A DNA stretch of 64,000 bases, taken from the NCBI RefSeq assembly GCF_040412425.1, contig NC_089781.1, forward strand, positions 52,949,727-53,013,726, in the 5' to 3' direction. Position 1 is the stretch's first letter, and every line of letters starts with the position of its first letter. The DNA is from Macrobrachium rosenbergii (Eukaryota > Arthropoda > Malacostraca > Decapoda > Palaemonidae). Both the position numbers and the translations under genes were made by a program. The notes below the pieces were generated by a model, which was not told the origin of the DNA, searched no databases, and saw nothing but the letters and a program-made list of their open reading frames with translations. Shown piece after piece: positions 1-13,154 of this stretch.

Positions 1-352
<352 letters not shown>

Positions 353-353
<1 letters not shown>

Positions 354-800
354 TATGTATGTATGTATTTTCATCCAATAGCTTGTAGTGGGCTTAAATT
401 CTACATACAATTTAGAACAAATTTCTTAAATAAAATTTCATACCATAATGTGTTAATAAACCAGTATGAACTGTATGAAAAGTTATTTACAATATCATGC
501 ATCCATATTTTTAAAATAGAACAATATCAGTCATGCATTAAATGACAAGCTAATTTATTCTGCTGTGAAATAATTCCCAAGAACATGCATGACGATGATG
601 ACACTGAGGCCATAATTATACTATTACTTGTTTATTATTTCCTCTGAATATGATTCAGTTACTGAACAAAAAGAAACCAATACAGTTAAGGATTCTGATT
701 CGCACTAAACTACCAAGATTAGTTAGTCTAAAAAAATGATTAAAAAAATACTAAAAACCTTGACTTTGTCATTGTTCCAAATATAGTACTGAGTCCTCAA
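353..800. other. AT-rich unique sequence, no gene seen
   Basis: This interval lies between the TA tract and the satellite. I see no coding frame longer than a few tens of codons, no repeat unit and no RNA gene. If trehalase continues to the left, it is probably intronic. Confidence 0.5.
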
Positions 801-809
801 TACCGGCCT

Positions 810-1440
810 TTGTTTACCTTAGAAAGAAAATGGCGGAATTTTTTAAACGGAAAAAGAACAGCACTGGGTTGGGCACTGAAGGGATGTCAGTTTCAGGAAA
901 CCAAGGAAACCATCAGTAAAGGAAAAAAAAAAGAGTTGGGTTATCCCGGGAAGAGACTCCAGTCTCACAGAAGCCATGAGAACCACATCTCTAAGGAACA
1001 ATTGCCATCAAGTAAACCAAGAATACCAGAGGAGGAAAAAAAACAAGTAGGGGTAGATCTGAAGAAATAGTCAGGCTCAAAGAAACCAAGAAAATCAAAT
1101 TGAAGGAATTAGAGAATGGATATTAACCCATCTAGAGGAGTTCAGTCTCTAAGAAATCACAGACAGGAAAACACGAGTGAGGCTTAAGTTTCAGGGTAAG
1201 TCCAGTCTCAAAGGAATTAACAGCATTAAATGGAAAAGAAATGGAGAGTGGGGCTCAACCTAAAAAATGCCCAAGCTCAAAGAAGAAAAAAAGGAAAGGA
1301 AAGTGGGAGTGGGGTTGAACTAAAATAAAGCCAGGTTCAAATAAACCAAGGAACCCAAAAGGGTAAGAAAATAGAGTGGAGCTGGTCCTGAAGGAAATTC
1401 GATTACTGAAGAACTAAACATTTTTAATGATGTTCTCAAT
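810..1440 (-). repeat. Diverged 62-bp satellite units, inverted orientation
   Basis: This purine-rich stretch carries a motif of the type GGAAAGGAAAGTGGGAGTGG recurring near 1165, 1231, 1293 and 1359, a period of 62-66 bp. The best unit (about 1339-1402) lines up with the reverse complement of the satellite that begins at 1450: CAAAAGGG, then AAGAAAA, then GAAGGAAATTC. The units are much more diverged than those in the main array, as expected at a satellite edge. The 86-codon open frame at 810-1070 lies inside this repeat and looks spurious. Confidence 0.6.
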
Positions 1441-1449
1441 GGAAAGGGA

Positions 1450-4400
1450 GAAAGAGGATGGACTTAAGACTCAATACCCGTACTTTTCTTTCCCTTTTGA
1501 AGGTTTCTTTTAGCCTGGAATTTCCTTAGGACTCAGTTCCCATACTTTTCTTTCCTTTTTGAAGGTTTCTTTTAGATTAGAATTTCCTCAAGATTCAATC
1601 AACTTACAGTCTTTCTATTTTGAAGGTTTATTTTAGACTAAAATATCCCTAGGACTCAATTTCCCTAATTTTCTTTCCGTTTTCATGGTTTCTTTTAGCC
1701 TGCAATTTTCTGAAAACTCCATCCCCCTACTTTTCTTTCTCTTTTGAAAGTATCTTTTAGACTGGAATTTCCTTAAGACTCAATCCCCGTACTTTTCTTT
1801 CCATTTTGAAGGTTTCTTTTAGCCTGGACTTTCCATAAGACTCAATCCCATTCTCTTCTTTCTCTTTTGAAGGTTTATTTTAGCCTGGAATTTCCTTAAG
1901 ACTCAACCCCCTTACTTTTATTTCCTTTTTGAAGGCTTCTTTTAGCCTAGAATTTCCTTAAGACTCAATCCCAATACTTTTCTTTCCCTTTTGAAGATTT
2001 CTTTTAGCCTGGAATTTCCTTAAGGCCCAATCCCCCTACTTTTATTTCCTTTTTTGAAGGCTTTTTTAGCCTGGAATTTCCATAAGACTCAATCCCAATA
2101 CTTTCCTTTCCCTTTTGAAGATTTCTTTTAGCCTGAAATTTCCTTAGGACTCAATCCCCTTACTTTTATTTCCTTTTGAAGGCTTCTTTAGCCTGGAATT
2201 TCCTTAAGACTCAATCCCAATACTTTTCTTTCCCTTTTGAAGAATTCTGTTAACCTGGAATTTCTTTAAGACTCAACCATTCTTGTTGTCTTTTCCTTTT
2301 AAGGGTTTCTTTTAGACTGGAATTTCCTTAAGACTCAATCCCACTACTTTTCTTTCCTTTTGAAGGTTTCTTTTAGCATGGAATTTCCATAATACTTAAT
2401 CCCCCTGCTTTTTTTCTCTTTTCAAGGTTTCTTTTAGACTGGAATTTCTTTAAGACTCAATCCACTACTTATTTTTTCCCATTTTAAAGGTTTCTTTTAG
2501 CCTGGGGTCTCCTGAACACTCAGTCCTCCTACTTTTCTTTCGCTTTTGAAGGTTTTTTGAATTTGGAATTTCTTTAAGACTCAATCCCCTTACAATTCTT
2601 TCCTTTTTGAGTTTCTTTTAGACTGGAATTTCCTTAAGATCCAATCCCCCTACTTTTCTTTCCCTTTTGTAGTTTCTTTTAGCGTGGAATTTCCTGAACA
2701 CTCAATCCCCCTACTTTTATTTCCTTTTGAAAGTTTCTTTAGCCTGAAATTTCCTTAAAACTCAATCACATTACTTTTCTTTCCCCTTCGAAGGTTTCTT
2801 GTAGACTGGAATTTCCTTAAGAATAATTTCCCTTACGTTTCTTTCCATTTTGAAGGTTTCCTTTAGACTGGAATATCCTTAAGACTCAATCTCCCTAGTT
2901 TTCTTTCCCTCTTAAAGGCTTTTCTCTGCCTGGAATTTTCTTGACTCAATCCCCCTACTTTTCTTTCCCTTTTGTAGGTTTATTTTAGCCTGGAACTTCC
3001 TTAAGACTCAATCCCCAAGCTGTTGTTTCCATTTTAAAGATTTCTAACAGACTGGAATTTCCTTAAGACTCAGTCCCCTACTTTTCTTTCCCTTTTGACT
3101 TTTTTTTTGCCTAGAGTTTCCATAAGAATATATACCCCTACTTTTCTTTTTTTTTTTGAAGGTTCCTTTCAGCCTGGAATTTTCTTAATACTCAATCCTC
3201 TCACGTTTCTTTCCTTTTTGAAAGTTCCTTTTAGACTGGAATTTCCTTAAGACTCAACCCCACCACTTTTCTTCCTATTTTGAAGGTTTGTTTTGGCCAG
3301 GAATTTACTTAAGACTCAACCACCTAATTTTCTTTTCGTTTGAAGGTTTCTTTTAGACTGGAATTTCCTTAAGACTCAATCCCCTACTTTTCTTTCCATT
3401 TTGATTCTTTTTTTTTTTGCCCAGAGTTTCCGTAAGAATCAATACCCCTATTTTTCTTTATTTTCTTAAGGTTTATTTCAGCCCGGAATTTCCTGATGAC
3501 TCAATCCTCCCACGTTTCTTTCCCTCTTGAAAGTTCCTTTTAGACTGGAATTACCTTAAGACTCAACCCCACTACTTTTCTTTCCATTTTGAGGACTTCT
3601 TTTAGCCAGGAATTTACTTAAGACTCAACCACCTACTTTTCTTTCTGTTTGAAGGTTTCTTTTACACTGGAATTATCTTAAGACTCAATCCCCCTACTTT
3701 TCTTTTCTTCTGAAAGTTGATTTTAGCCTGGAATTTCCTTAAGACTCAACCTCAATATTTTTCTATCCCTTTTGAAGGTTTATTTTAACCTGGAATTTCC
3801 TTAAGACTCAGTGCCCCTACTTCACTTTCCCTTTTGAAGTTTTTCTTTTTTATTGGAATTTCATCAACACTCAATCCCCTTACTTTTCTTTCCCTTTAGA
3901 AGGTTTCATTTAGACTGGAATTTCCTTAACACTTAATCCACCTGCTTATCTTCGCCTTTAGAATTTTTTTTTTTATACTAGAATTACCTTAAGACTCAGT
4001 CGCCTTACTTTTTATTTCCGTTTAGAAGGTTTCTTTGAGACTGGGATTTTCTTAAGACTCAAACCAAATACTTTTCTTTCCCTTTTGAAGTTCTCTCTTA
4101 GCCTGGAATTTCCTTAAAACTCAATCCCCCTACTTTTCTATGCTTTTAGGTTTCTTTTAGCCTGAAATATCCTCAAGACTCAATCCACCTGCTTTTCTTT
4201 CCTTGTTAAAGTTTTCTTTTAGAATGGAATTTCATTAAGAATCATTCACCCTAGTTTTCTTTCCCTTTTGGAGGTTTCTTTTATTCTGGAATTTCCTTAA
4301 TACTCAATCCCCCTACTTTTCCCTCCCTTCTGTATGTTTCTTTAAGACTGAAATTTCCTTAAGACTCAATCCCCATACTTTTGTTTACCTTTTGAAAGTA

Positions 4401-7400
4401 TCTTTTAGCCTGGAATTTCCTTGAGACTCACTCCCTGTACTTTTCTTTCCCTTCTGAAGGCTTCTTTTAACCTGGAGTTTCCTTAAGATTCAATCCACCC
4501 TCTTTTCTTTCTCTTTTGAAGTTCTCTTTTAGCCTGGAACGTCCTTAAGACTCGGTCCCCTTACTTTTATTTCCGTTTAGAAAGCTTCTTTCAGACTGGA
4601 ATTTCCTTAAGACTCAATCCAAATACTTTTCTTTCCCTTCTGGAGTTCTCTTTTTGTCTCGAATTTCCTTAAGACTCAATCCCCTTAATTGTTTTCCTTT
4701 TTGAAGGTTTCTTTTAGGCTGGAATTTCCTTAAGACTCAATCCAAATGCTTTTCTTTCTCTTTCAGTTCTCTTTTTGCCTGGAATTTCCTTAAGACTCAA
4801 TCCCCTTACTTTCCTTTCCTTTTGAAGGTTTCTTTTAGGCTGGAATTTCCTTAAGACTCAATCCCCCTACTTTTCATTCCCTTTTGAATGTTTCTTTTAG
4901 CCTGGAATTTCATTAGAACTCAATCCCACTACTTTTCTTTCTATTTTGAAGGTTTCTTTTAGCGTGGAATTTCCTTAAGATGCAATCACCACATCTTTCT
5001 TTGGCCTTTGAAGGTTTCTTTTAGCCTGGAATTTCCTTAAGACTCAATCCCCCTACTTTTCTTTCCCTTTTAAAGTTTTCTTTTAGCCTGAAAATTCCTT
5101 AAGACTCAATCCCTATATCTTTCTTTGCATTTTGAAGATTTCTTTTAGGCTGGAATTTCCTTAAGACTCAATCCCCTTACTTTTCTTTCCCTTTTGAAGG
5201 CTTCTTTTTTGCCTGGGATTTCCTTAAGACTAAATCCCCTTACTTTTCTCTCCCGTTTTGAAGGTTTCTTTTAGCCTGACATTTTCTTAAGACTCAATCC
5301 CCCTAATTTTCTTACCCTTGTGAAGGTTTCTTTTAGCCTTTAATTTCCTGAAAACTTAATCCCCTTATTTTTCTCTCCCTTTTGAAGGTTTCTTTTAGCC
5401 TGGAATTTCCTTAAAACTCAATCTCCCTACTGTTCTCTTCCTTTTGATGGTTTATTTTAGCCTGGAATTTCCTTAAGACTCAATCCCCCTACTTTTCTTT
5501 CCACTTTAAAGGTTTCTTTTAGCCTGGAATTTCATTAACTCTCAGTTCCCTTACTTTATTTTCCCTTTTGAAGGTTTCTTTTAAACTGGAATGCCCTTAC
5601 AACTCATTCCCCGTCTTTTCTTTCCCTTTCAAAGGTTACTTATAGCCTGGAATTTATTTAAGACTCAATCCCCTTACTTTTCTTTCCCTTTTTGAAGTTA
5701 TCTTTTATTCTGAAATTTCCTTAAGGATCAATCCCCCTACTTTTCTCTCCCGTTTGAAAGTTTCTTTTAGCCTGGAATTTCCTTTAGACTTAATCACCCT
5801 GCTTTTCTTTTCTCTTTGGAAGGTGTCTTTTAGCCTGGAATTCCCCTAAGATTCAATCATCATGATTTTCTTTCCTGTTTGAAGGTTTCTTTTCGCCTGA
5901 AATTTCCATAAGACTCAATACCCCTATTTTTCTTCCGCTTTTGTTGGTTTCTTTTGGCGTGGAATTTACAGTGCACTCATTCCCCCTAGTTTTCCTTCCC
6001 TTTTGAAGATTTATTTTAGACTGAAATTTTCATAACACTTAATCCCCCTACCTTCCTTTCCCTTTTGAAGGTTTCTTTTAGCATGGAATTTCCTTAAGAC
6101 TCAACCCCCTAATTTTCTTTCCCTTTAGAAGGTATCTTTTAGACTGGAGTTTCCTTAGGAATGAATCCTCCTTCTTTTCTTTCTATTTTGACGGTTTCTT
6201 TTAGCCTGATATTTCCTTAAGACTCAATCCCCCGAATTTTGTTCCATTTTGAATGTTCCGTTTAGCCTGGAATTTCTTAAAGACTTAATCCCCCTTCTTT
6301 TCTTTCCCTTTTGAAAGTTTCTTTTATATTCGAATTTCCTTAAGACTTAATCATCATACTTTTGTTTCCATTTTGAAGGTTTCTTTTAGCCTGAAATTTC
6401 CTTAAGACTCAATCTGCCTACTTTTCTTTCGCTCTTGAAGGTTTCTATTAACCTGAAATTTCCAATAAACTCAATCAACCCTACTTTTCTTTCCTTTTTG
6501 AAGGCTTCTTTTAGCCTGGAATTTCCTTAAGACAACGCCCTGCTTTTCTTTCCCTTTAGAAAGATTCTTTTAGCATGGAATTTCCTTAAGACTAAATTCT
6601 CCTACTTTTCTTTGCATTTTTTAGGTTTCTTTTGGCCTGGGATTTCCCTGAGACTCAATCCCACTACTTTTCTTTACCATTTCGAAGGTCTCTTTTAGCT
6701 GGGGATTTCCTGATGATTCAATCCCCATACTTTTCTTTCCCATTTGAAGATTTCTTCTAGCCCAGAATTTCCTTAAGACTCAATCCCTCTACTTTTCTTT
6801 CCATTTTGAAGGTTTCTTTTAGCTTGGAATTTCCTTAAGACTCAATCCCACTACTTTTCTTTACCATTTCAAAGGTCTCTTTTAGCCGGGGATTTCCTGA
6901 TGATTCAATTCCCATACTTTTCTTTCCCATGTGAAGATTTCTTCTAGCCTGCAATTTCCTTAAGACTCAATCCCTCTACTTTTCTTTCCATTTTAAAGGT
7001 TTCTTTTAGCCTGGAATTTCCAAGAGATCAATCCCCCTACTTTTAATTTCCTTATGAAGGTTTCCTCGGGCATAGGATTTACTGAAGACTCAATCGCCAT
7101 ACTTTTTTTTCCCTTCTGAAGGTTTCTTTTAGTCTGGAATTTCCTTAAGACTCAATTCCTCCACTTTCTTTCCATTTTGAAGGTTTCTTTTAGCCAGGAA
7201 TTTTCTTAAAATTCAGTACCTCTACTGTTCTTTCCCTTTTGGAGGTTTCTTTTAGCCCGGAATTTCCTTAAGACCCAAATCCCCCCCTTTTTTTTATTTG
7301 AAGGTTTCTTTTAGCTTGGAATTTCCATAAGACATAAAACTGCTACTTTTCTTTCTATTTCAAAGGTTTCTTTCGGCCTGGAATTTTCTTGAGAAACAAT

Positions 7401-10400
7401 CGCCCTACTTTTCTATCCCTTTTGAAGGCTTCTTAGCCTGGGATTTCAGAAAGACTCAATCCCCCTACTTTTCTTTCCCATTTAAAGGTTGCGTTTACCC
7501 TAGGATTTCCTTAAGACTCTATCCCCCTACTTTTCTTTTCCCTTTTGAAGGTTTCTTTTAGGATGGGATTTCCTTAAGACTCAATACCCCTATTTTATTT
7601 CCATTTTGAAGGTTTCTTCAGCCTTCAATTTCCTGAAAACTCAATCCCCCTACTTTTCATTCCCTTTTGAAGGTTTCTTTTAGCCTGGAATTTCCTTAAC
7701 ACTAAATCCCCTTACTTTAGTTTCCCTTTTGAAGATTTCTTTTAGCCTGAAATGTCCTTAAGATTCAATCCCCTTAGTTTTCTTTCCCTTTCGAAGTTTT
7801 CTTTTATCCTGGAATTTCCTGTAGACACAATCCAACTATTTTTAATTCCCTTTTGAAGGTTTCTTTTCGCTTTGTACTTACTGAAGACTCTGTCCCCATA
7901 CTTTTCTTTTGTTTTTGATGGTCCTGTTAGAATGGAATTTTCTTGAGACTCAATGCCCATATTTTTCTTTCCCTTTTGAAGGTTTTATTTAGCCTGGAAT
8001 TTCCTAAAGACTCAATCTACATACTTTTCTTTCCTTTTTGAAGGTTTCTTTTTGCCTGAAGTTTCCTTAAGACTCAATCCCAATATATTTCTTTCCCTTT
8101 TGAAGGTTTCTTATAGCCTGGAATTTGCTCAAGACTCAATTCTCCTACTTTTTTCCCATTTTTAAGTGTTCTTTTAGACTGGAATTTCATTAAGAATCAA
8201 TCGCCATATTTTTTTCCCCCATTTGGAGGTTTCTTTTGGCTTGAAAGTTCCTTAACACTCAATTCTCTTACTTATATTTCCCTTTTGGATGTTTCTTTTA
8301 GACTGGAATTTCTTTAAGACTTGATCTCCTTACTTATTTTTCCATTATGAAGGTTTCTTTTAGCCTGGAATTTCGTCCTGACTCAATCCTCCAACTTTGC
8401 TTTCCTTTTTAAAGGTTTCTTTTAGCCTGCAATTTCCTTAAGACTCAATCTCCTACTTTTCTTTCGCTTATGAAGGTTTATTTTAGTCTGGAATTTCATA
8501 AAGACTCAATGCTCCTAGTTTTCTTTCCCTTTTGAAGAATTATTTTATACTGGAATTTCCTTAAGACTCAATTCCCCCACTTTTCTTTCGCTTATGAAGG
8601 TTTTTTTTAGCCTGGAATTTCCTTAAAACTCAATACTCCTGCTTTCTTTCCCTTCTGAAGGTTTCTTTTAGACTGAAATTTCCTTAAGACCCAAACCAAC
8701 TACTTTTCTTTCACTTTTGAAGGTTTTTTTAGCCTGGAATTTATTTGAGACTCAATCCCTCGACTTTTCTTTCCATTTTGAAGGTTTCTTATAGCCTGGA
8801 ATTTTCTTGAGAAGCAATCCCCCTACTTTTCTTTCCTTTTTGAAAGTTTCTTTTAGCCTTGGTTTTCCATAAGACTCAATCCTCCTAAGTTTCTTTCCAT
8901 TTTCAGTTTTATTTTAGCCTGGGATTTCCTTAAGACTCAATCACCCTACTTTTCTTTCTTTCTTGAAGGTTTCTTTTAGCCTAGGATGTCATGAGGACTC
9001 AATCCCCCTACTTTTCTTTCCCTTTTGGTGGTTTCTTTATCATGGAATTTCCTTATGACTCAATCCCCCTACTTTTCATTATATTTTCAAGGTTTCTTTC
9101 AGACTGGAATTTCCTTAAGACTTAATTCCCCTACTTTTCTTTCCATTCTGATGGTTTCTTTTAAACTGGAATTTCTTAAAACGTAGTATCCATACTTTTC
9201 TTTCCATTTTGAAGGTTTCTTTTAGACTGGAATTTCCTTAAGACTCAATCCCCCTACTTTTGGTTCCCTTTTGAAGGTTTCTTTTTGGCTGGAATTTCCT
9301 TAAGACTAAATCCCCCACTTTTTTCCCATATGAATGTTTCCTTTACCCTGGAATTTCCTTAAGACTCAATCATCCTACTTTCCTTGCCATTTTGAAGGTT
9401 TCTTTTTGCCTAGAATTTCCATAAAACTCAATCCTATTATTTTTATTTACCTTTTGAAGGTTTCTTTTAGCCAGGAATTTGCTTATGACCCAACCCTCCT
9501 ACTTTTGTTTCCCTTTAGGAGGTATGTTTTAGCCTGGGATTTCCTTAAAACTCAACCTACATAATTTTATTTCCATTTTGAAGGTTTCTTTTAGCCTGGA
9601 ATTTCCTGAAGACTCAATCTCCCTTCTTTTCTTTTCCCTTTTGAAGGTTTCTTTTAGCCAGAAATTTCCATAAGACTCAACCCACCTACTTTTCTTTTGC
9701 TTTTGGAGGTTTCCTTTGGCCTGCAATCGAAATTAGACACAATCCTCCTACTTTTCTTTCCCTTTTGAAGATTTATTTTAACCTAAAATTTCCACAGCAC
9801 TCAATCCCCTTACTTCTCTTTCCCCTTTGAAGGTTTCTTTTAGCCTGAGATTTACTGAAGACTCAATCCACCTACTTTTCTTTCCATTTTGAAGGTTCCT
9901 TTTAGCCTGGAATTTCCTATAGACGCAACCCCACTACTTTTAATTCCCTTTTGAAGGTTTCTTTTTGCCTTGGATTTACTGAAGACTCTATCCCCATACT
10001 TTTTTTTTCTTTTTGAAGGTTTCCTTTTCTTTTTGAAGGTTTCTTTTAGAATAGGATTTCCTTGAGACTCAGTGCCCATACTTTTCTTTTGCTTTTGAAA
10101 GTTTCATTTAGCCTGGAATTTCCTTAAGACTCAATCCACATAATTTTCTTTCCCTTTTGAAGATTTCTTTTTCCCTGGATTTTGCTCAAGACTCATTCCC
10201 CCTATTTTTTCCCCATTTTGAAGTGTTCTTTTAGCCTGGAATATCGATAAGACTTAATCTCCCTACTTTTCTTTCCCTTTTGAAGGTCTCTTTTACCCTA
10301 GTATTTCTTGAAGACTCGTTCCCTTTGCTTTTCTTTCCTTTCTGAAGGTTTCTTTTAGCTTAAAATTTCCTTTAACACTCAATTCCCTTACTTATATTTC

Positions 10401-11050
10401 CTTTTTGAAGGTTTCTATTAGACTGGAATTTCCTTAAGACTCAATCTCCCTACTTTTCTTTCCATTTTGAAGGTTTCTTTTAGCCTGGAATTTCGTCTTG
10501 ACTCAATCACCCAGCTTTTCTTTCCTTTTTAAAGATTTCTTTTAACCTGCAATTTCCTTTGGAGTCAATCCCCTAATTTTCTTTCCCCATTGCAGGTTTA
10601 TTTTATTCTGGAATTTCTTAAAGACTCAATCCCCCTAGTTTTCTTTCCCTTTTGAAGATTTATCTTATACTGGAATTTCCTTAAGACTCAATTCCCCCAC
10701 TTTTCTTTCGCTTTGGAAGGTAAATTTTAGCCCGAAATTTCCTTAAAACTCAATCCCCCTACTTTTCTTTCCATTTTGAAGGCTTCTTTTAGCCTGGAAT
10801 TTTCTTGAGAAGGAATCCCCCTACTTTTCTTTCCTTTTTGAAGGTTTCTTTTAGCCTTGGATTTCCATCAGACTCAATCTTCCTAATTTTCTTTCCCTTT
10901 TTAAGGTTTATTTTAGCTTGAGATTTCCTTAAGACTCAATCTCCCTACTTTTCTTTCCATTTTGAAGGTTTCTTTTAGCCTGGGATTTCATGAACACTCT
11001 ATATCCCTATTTTTCTTTCTCTACTGAAGGTTTCTTTTAGCCTAGGATGT
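1450..11050 (+). repeat. 62-bp pyrimidine-rich satellite array (~155 units)
   Basis: A tandem array of a 62-bp unit occupies about 9.6 kb. Each unit runs: TTTTCTTTCCCTTTTGAAGG, then TTTCTTTTAGCCTGGAATTT, then CCTTAAGACTCAATCCCCCT, then AC. Adjacent units differ by point changes and small indels, so the array is old and not freshly homogenised. The plus strand is strongly pyrimidine-rich. Open frames inside it (for example 7742-7960 and 9334-9564) are short and change frame from unit to unit, so none is called. The array probably lies in a trehalase intron. Confidence 0.95.
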
Positions 11051-11061
11051 CACGAATTGGG

Positions 11062-11495
11062 TGTTAAGGAAGTTCTATGCTAAAAAAAAACCTACAGAAG
11101 ATGAGCATTTGTAAAGTCCCCGCTCAACGGGTTTTCTGTAGTGAACCTCCCGTTTTCTACGGTGCTTTTCCCAAAAGCTTAGGTCATGCAAATAGCCACA
11201 TTTTTATCTATGTAAATACGTATCTGTTATTGATTCATCTGTGCCTGTTTACGTTGTACATGTGTCAGAACATTATTGTGTCAATTCTTGTACTTTTATC
11301 TTTACATGTTATTTATATTTATTTGTCCTGTTTCACATTGAGAACAATTGACCTCGGGTCACCTGTATCCTATCGTATGCCTTTGTATGACGTCTGCACG
11401 CCGCATTATAAGCAGCCTGCTTTCTTTAATACAATTACTGCAATCATTAGATGCAACGTGAACTACATTTTCACACATTCCATATATAATTTTTA
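11062..11495 (+). mobile_element. LTR-like fragment next to the satellite
   Basis: The array stops at about 11050 and sequence resembling the U3-R part of an LTR begins at TGTTAAGGAAGTTC. A TATA-like ATTATAAGCAG lies near 11403, after a stretch rich in short direct repeats. A 139-codon open frame crosses it but looks like U3 sequence rather than a protein. No second LTR copy is visible in the window, so the assignment rests on appearance only. It could instead be the far end of the minus-strand gypsy remnant next to it. Confidence 0.35.
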
Positions 11496-11599
11496 ATTTA
11501 CTTTATTTCCTGAGGGTTTGGATTTGTTACTATGATTATTCTGATACCTATTTCTAGAATGTGATCTATCCTATGGTTAACACCACTATCTTTTCTACT

Positions 11600-12082
11600 T
11601 TGAATTTTACTAGGGTGCTTAAACTTGCAAACATTTGCCCAATGACAGGGTCTGCCACAAACGCTACATTTAGTGCCATATGCAGCACAAAACTCTTTTT
11701 TCTAAAAAGAATGGGCTCTACCACACTTAAAGCACAAATTCTCACTCTGGGATTTCCCCTTAGGTATATTAAGCTTATTCTGCCTTTGAATGACTAGCAT
11801 TTTCTTTAGAATACATATTTTGAATTACCTTCACATTACATGCAGTAGCTTCATAAGCCTGCCAAGCTTCACTGTTTCTGACAATTTATAACCTTTATCT
11901 TTGCACAAAAGCTGTTTCTGGTAATCTGCTATCTGCGTACCTGCAATAATCAACTCAAGCAGCCTCGCGTTTAATTCACTTTCTGAAAAGTCACAATTCA
12001 GTGCAAGAAGCTTACTGCAGTTTACAAAATCATCAAGGGATTCATCTACTTTCTGTCTATATTGCATGAGCTTTAATGTGCA
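11600..12082 (-). pseudogene. Ty3/gypsy (Mag-like) gag, C-terminal part with zinc knuckles
   Basis: Reading leftwards from 12082, the translation has the gag pattern QKVDESLDDFVNCSKLLALN, then CDFSESELNARLLE, IIAGT and QLLCKDK. A frameshift near 11860 moves it to a frame with AYEATA. Two CCHC-type zinc knuckles follow at about 11735-11711 (CFKCGRAH) and 11668-11627 (CSVCGRPCHWANVC), with an in-frame stop between them. This is the nucleocapsid layout of Mag-type gypsy gag. It is the 3' half of a gag whose 5' half lies at 16385-16111, separated by the BEL insertion. No protease or RT follows. Confidence 0.8.
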
Positions 12083-12891
12083 CGTCGACAAAATCTTTTG
12101 CAGAGATTTTGCCAACACAAACCTCCTATCTAGTCGGTTTAAAATATCATAAGAATTAGCTAGTGTAATATTATATCTTTAGCTGGACTGACATGGAGAC
12201 TTGTGTGATGGTTCTGATTTCAAAAGTGCTATTATTATTTCATTTGTTACATGTGCTTTATTCTTGAAAAGTGTACTGTAGGTTGCACTTTTAATTAACT
12301 AGAGCTTTGGATCTGAGAAACTTCCTTATAGTGATGTGATTGTAAATTTGGGAATTTGGAAATTTCTGGAAAGAACACAGTAGCAACGCTGCAGAACACT
12401 CCATACTCACTCTTCCCTTAGCGCCAACAGACGTCAGATGCTTAGTAGGTGTGTTCTTAATTAGAAGGCCAGACACTGGCTAGATCTTGCTCGAAACAAT
12501 AGGTATTTGTATCATCATTCTATCCAACTTAACTGAGGCCAATCGTTGATTTCATGCGACAAGAACCATGTCCAGTAGTTACACTGCACTCGCAGGCTTG
12601 ATTAAGTTGCTATGTTAGTGAATTTTCTCAGAATTTAGGTAATGTATGAATCTTGATTGCCGGCCCACACGTTGTCCAGATATTTGCCTTTGTTTCTTGA
12701 TTAAGCTTAGTATGTTTTTTTGTGTAATTTAGTTTATTTTTTAATAAAATTTAGAAAATGTACTTGTGTTTGTATAGCCACCACCTGTTTGTGTTGGTTT
12801 GGAGTCGGTGTCTCTTTTAGATTGTGTTTCAGGCTCAGAACATTGGGCAACAGCCGGTAAATTGAGCTATCATTGCGAAAAATTCTCGACA
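12083..12891 (+). repeat. BEL/Pao 5' LTR
   Basis: The right half (12477-12891) is matched by the 3' copy at 15704-16110; both contain AATAAAATTTAGAAAATG. The left half (12083-12476) has no partner here. It is assigned to the LTR because the target duplication lies at its outer edge. It does not begin with TG, so the true boundary may differ by some bases, or the left half may be a separate insertion. The primer-binding region would start at 12892. Confidence 0.6.
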
Positions 12892-12947
12892 TTTGGTCCT
12901 TTGAACCGGACACACAGACAATGAGCCAGGACACACGTGATTAGGCT

Positions 12948-13154
12948 ATGCCATTTCGAGTGGCTTTGATAGGGCATTCACAACTGCCTCCTGTCCTACT
13001 GGTAATTGAAGTTGTTGTGGAGATCTTTAGGAGACCAGGTGGCTTCACCACGCACTTTGAGGATGCAGAATTCTGGACACATGATTTCGTTGTTCTGTAT
13101 GTAGGCGACAATGATCTAGCAGTGGACGAGCCCAAACCCATCGAACACTGGTGA
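12948..13154 (+). pseudogene. SGNH/GDSL-hydrolase-like fragment inside the BEL element
   Basis: A 68-codon open frame lies between the 5' LTR and gag. It starts VALIGHSQLPP, which resembles SGNH block I (GDS with the nucleophilic Ser kept and Asp replaced by His). It continues with EIFRRPGG and ends in VVLYVGDNDL, which resembles block III (GxND). A full SGNH domain is about 180 residues with a C-terminal DxxH block; that part is missing, so this is a remnant. Esterase domains are known in ORF1 of CR1-type LINEs; I do not know of one described as a standard BEL component. The similarity is my reading of motifs and has not been tested by a profile search. Confidence 0.5.

Noticed and set aside
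1450..11050. CRISPR array
   Set aside because: Repeats are contiguous 62-bp satellite units without unique spacers, in an animal genome.
11077..11496. 139-codon plus frame with hydrophobic segments
   Set aside because: It lies in LTR-like sequence, has no family motif and no conserved domain pattern, so it was not called a gene.
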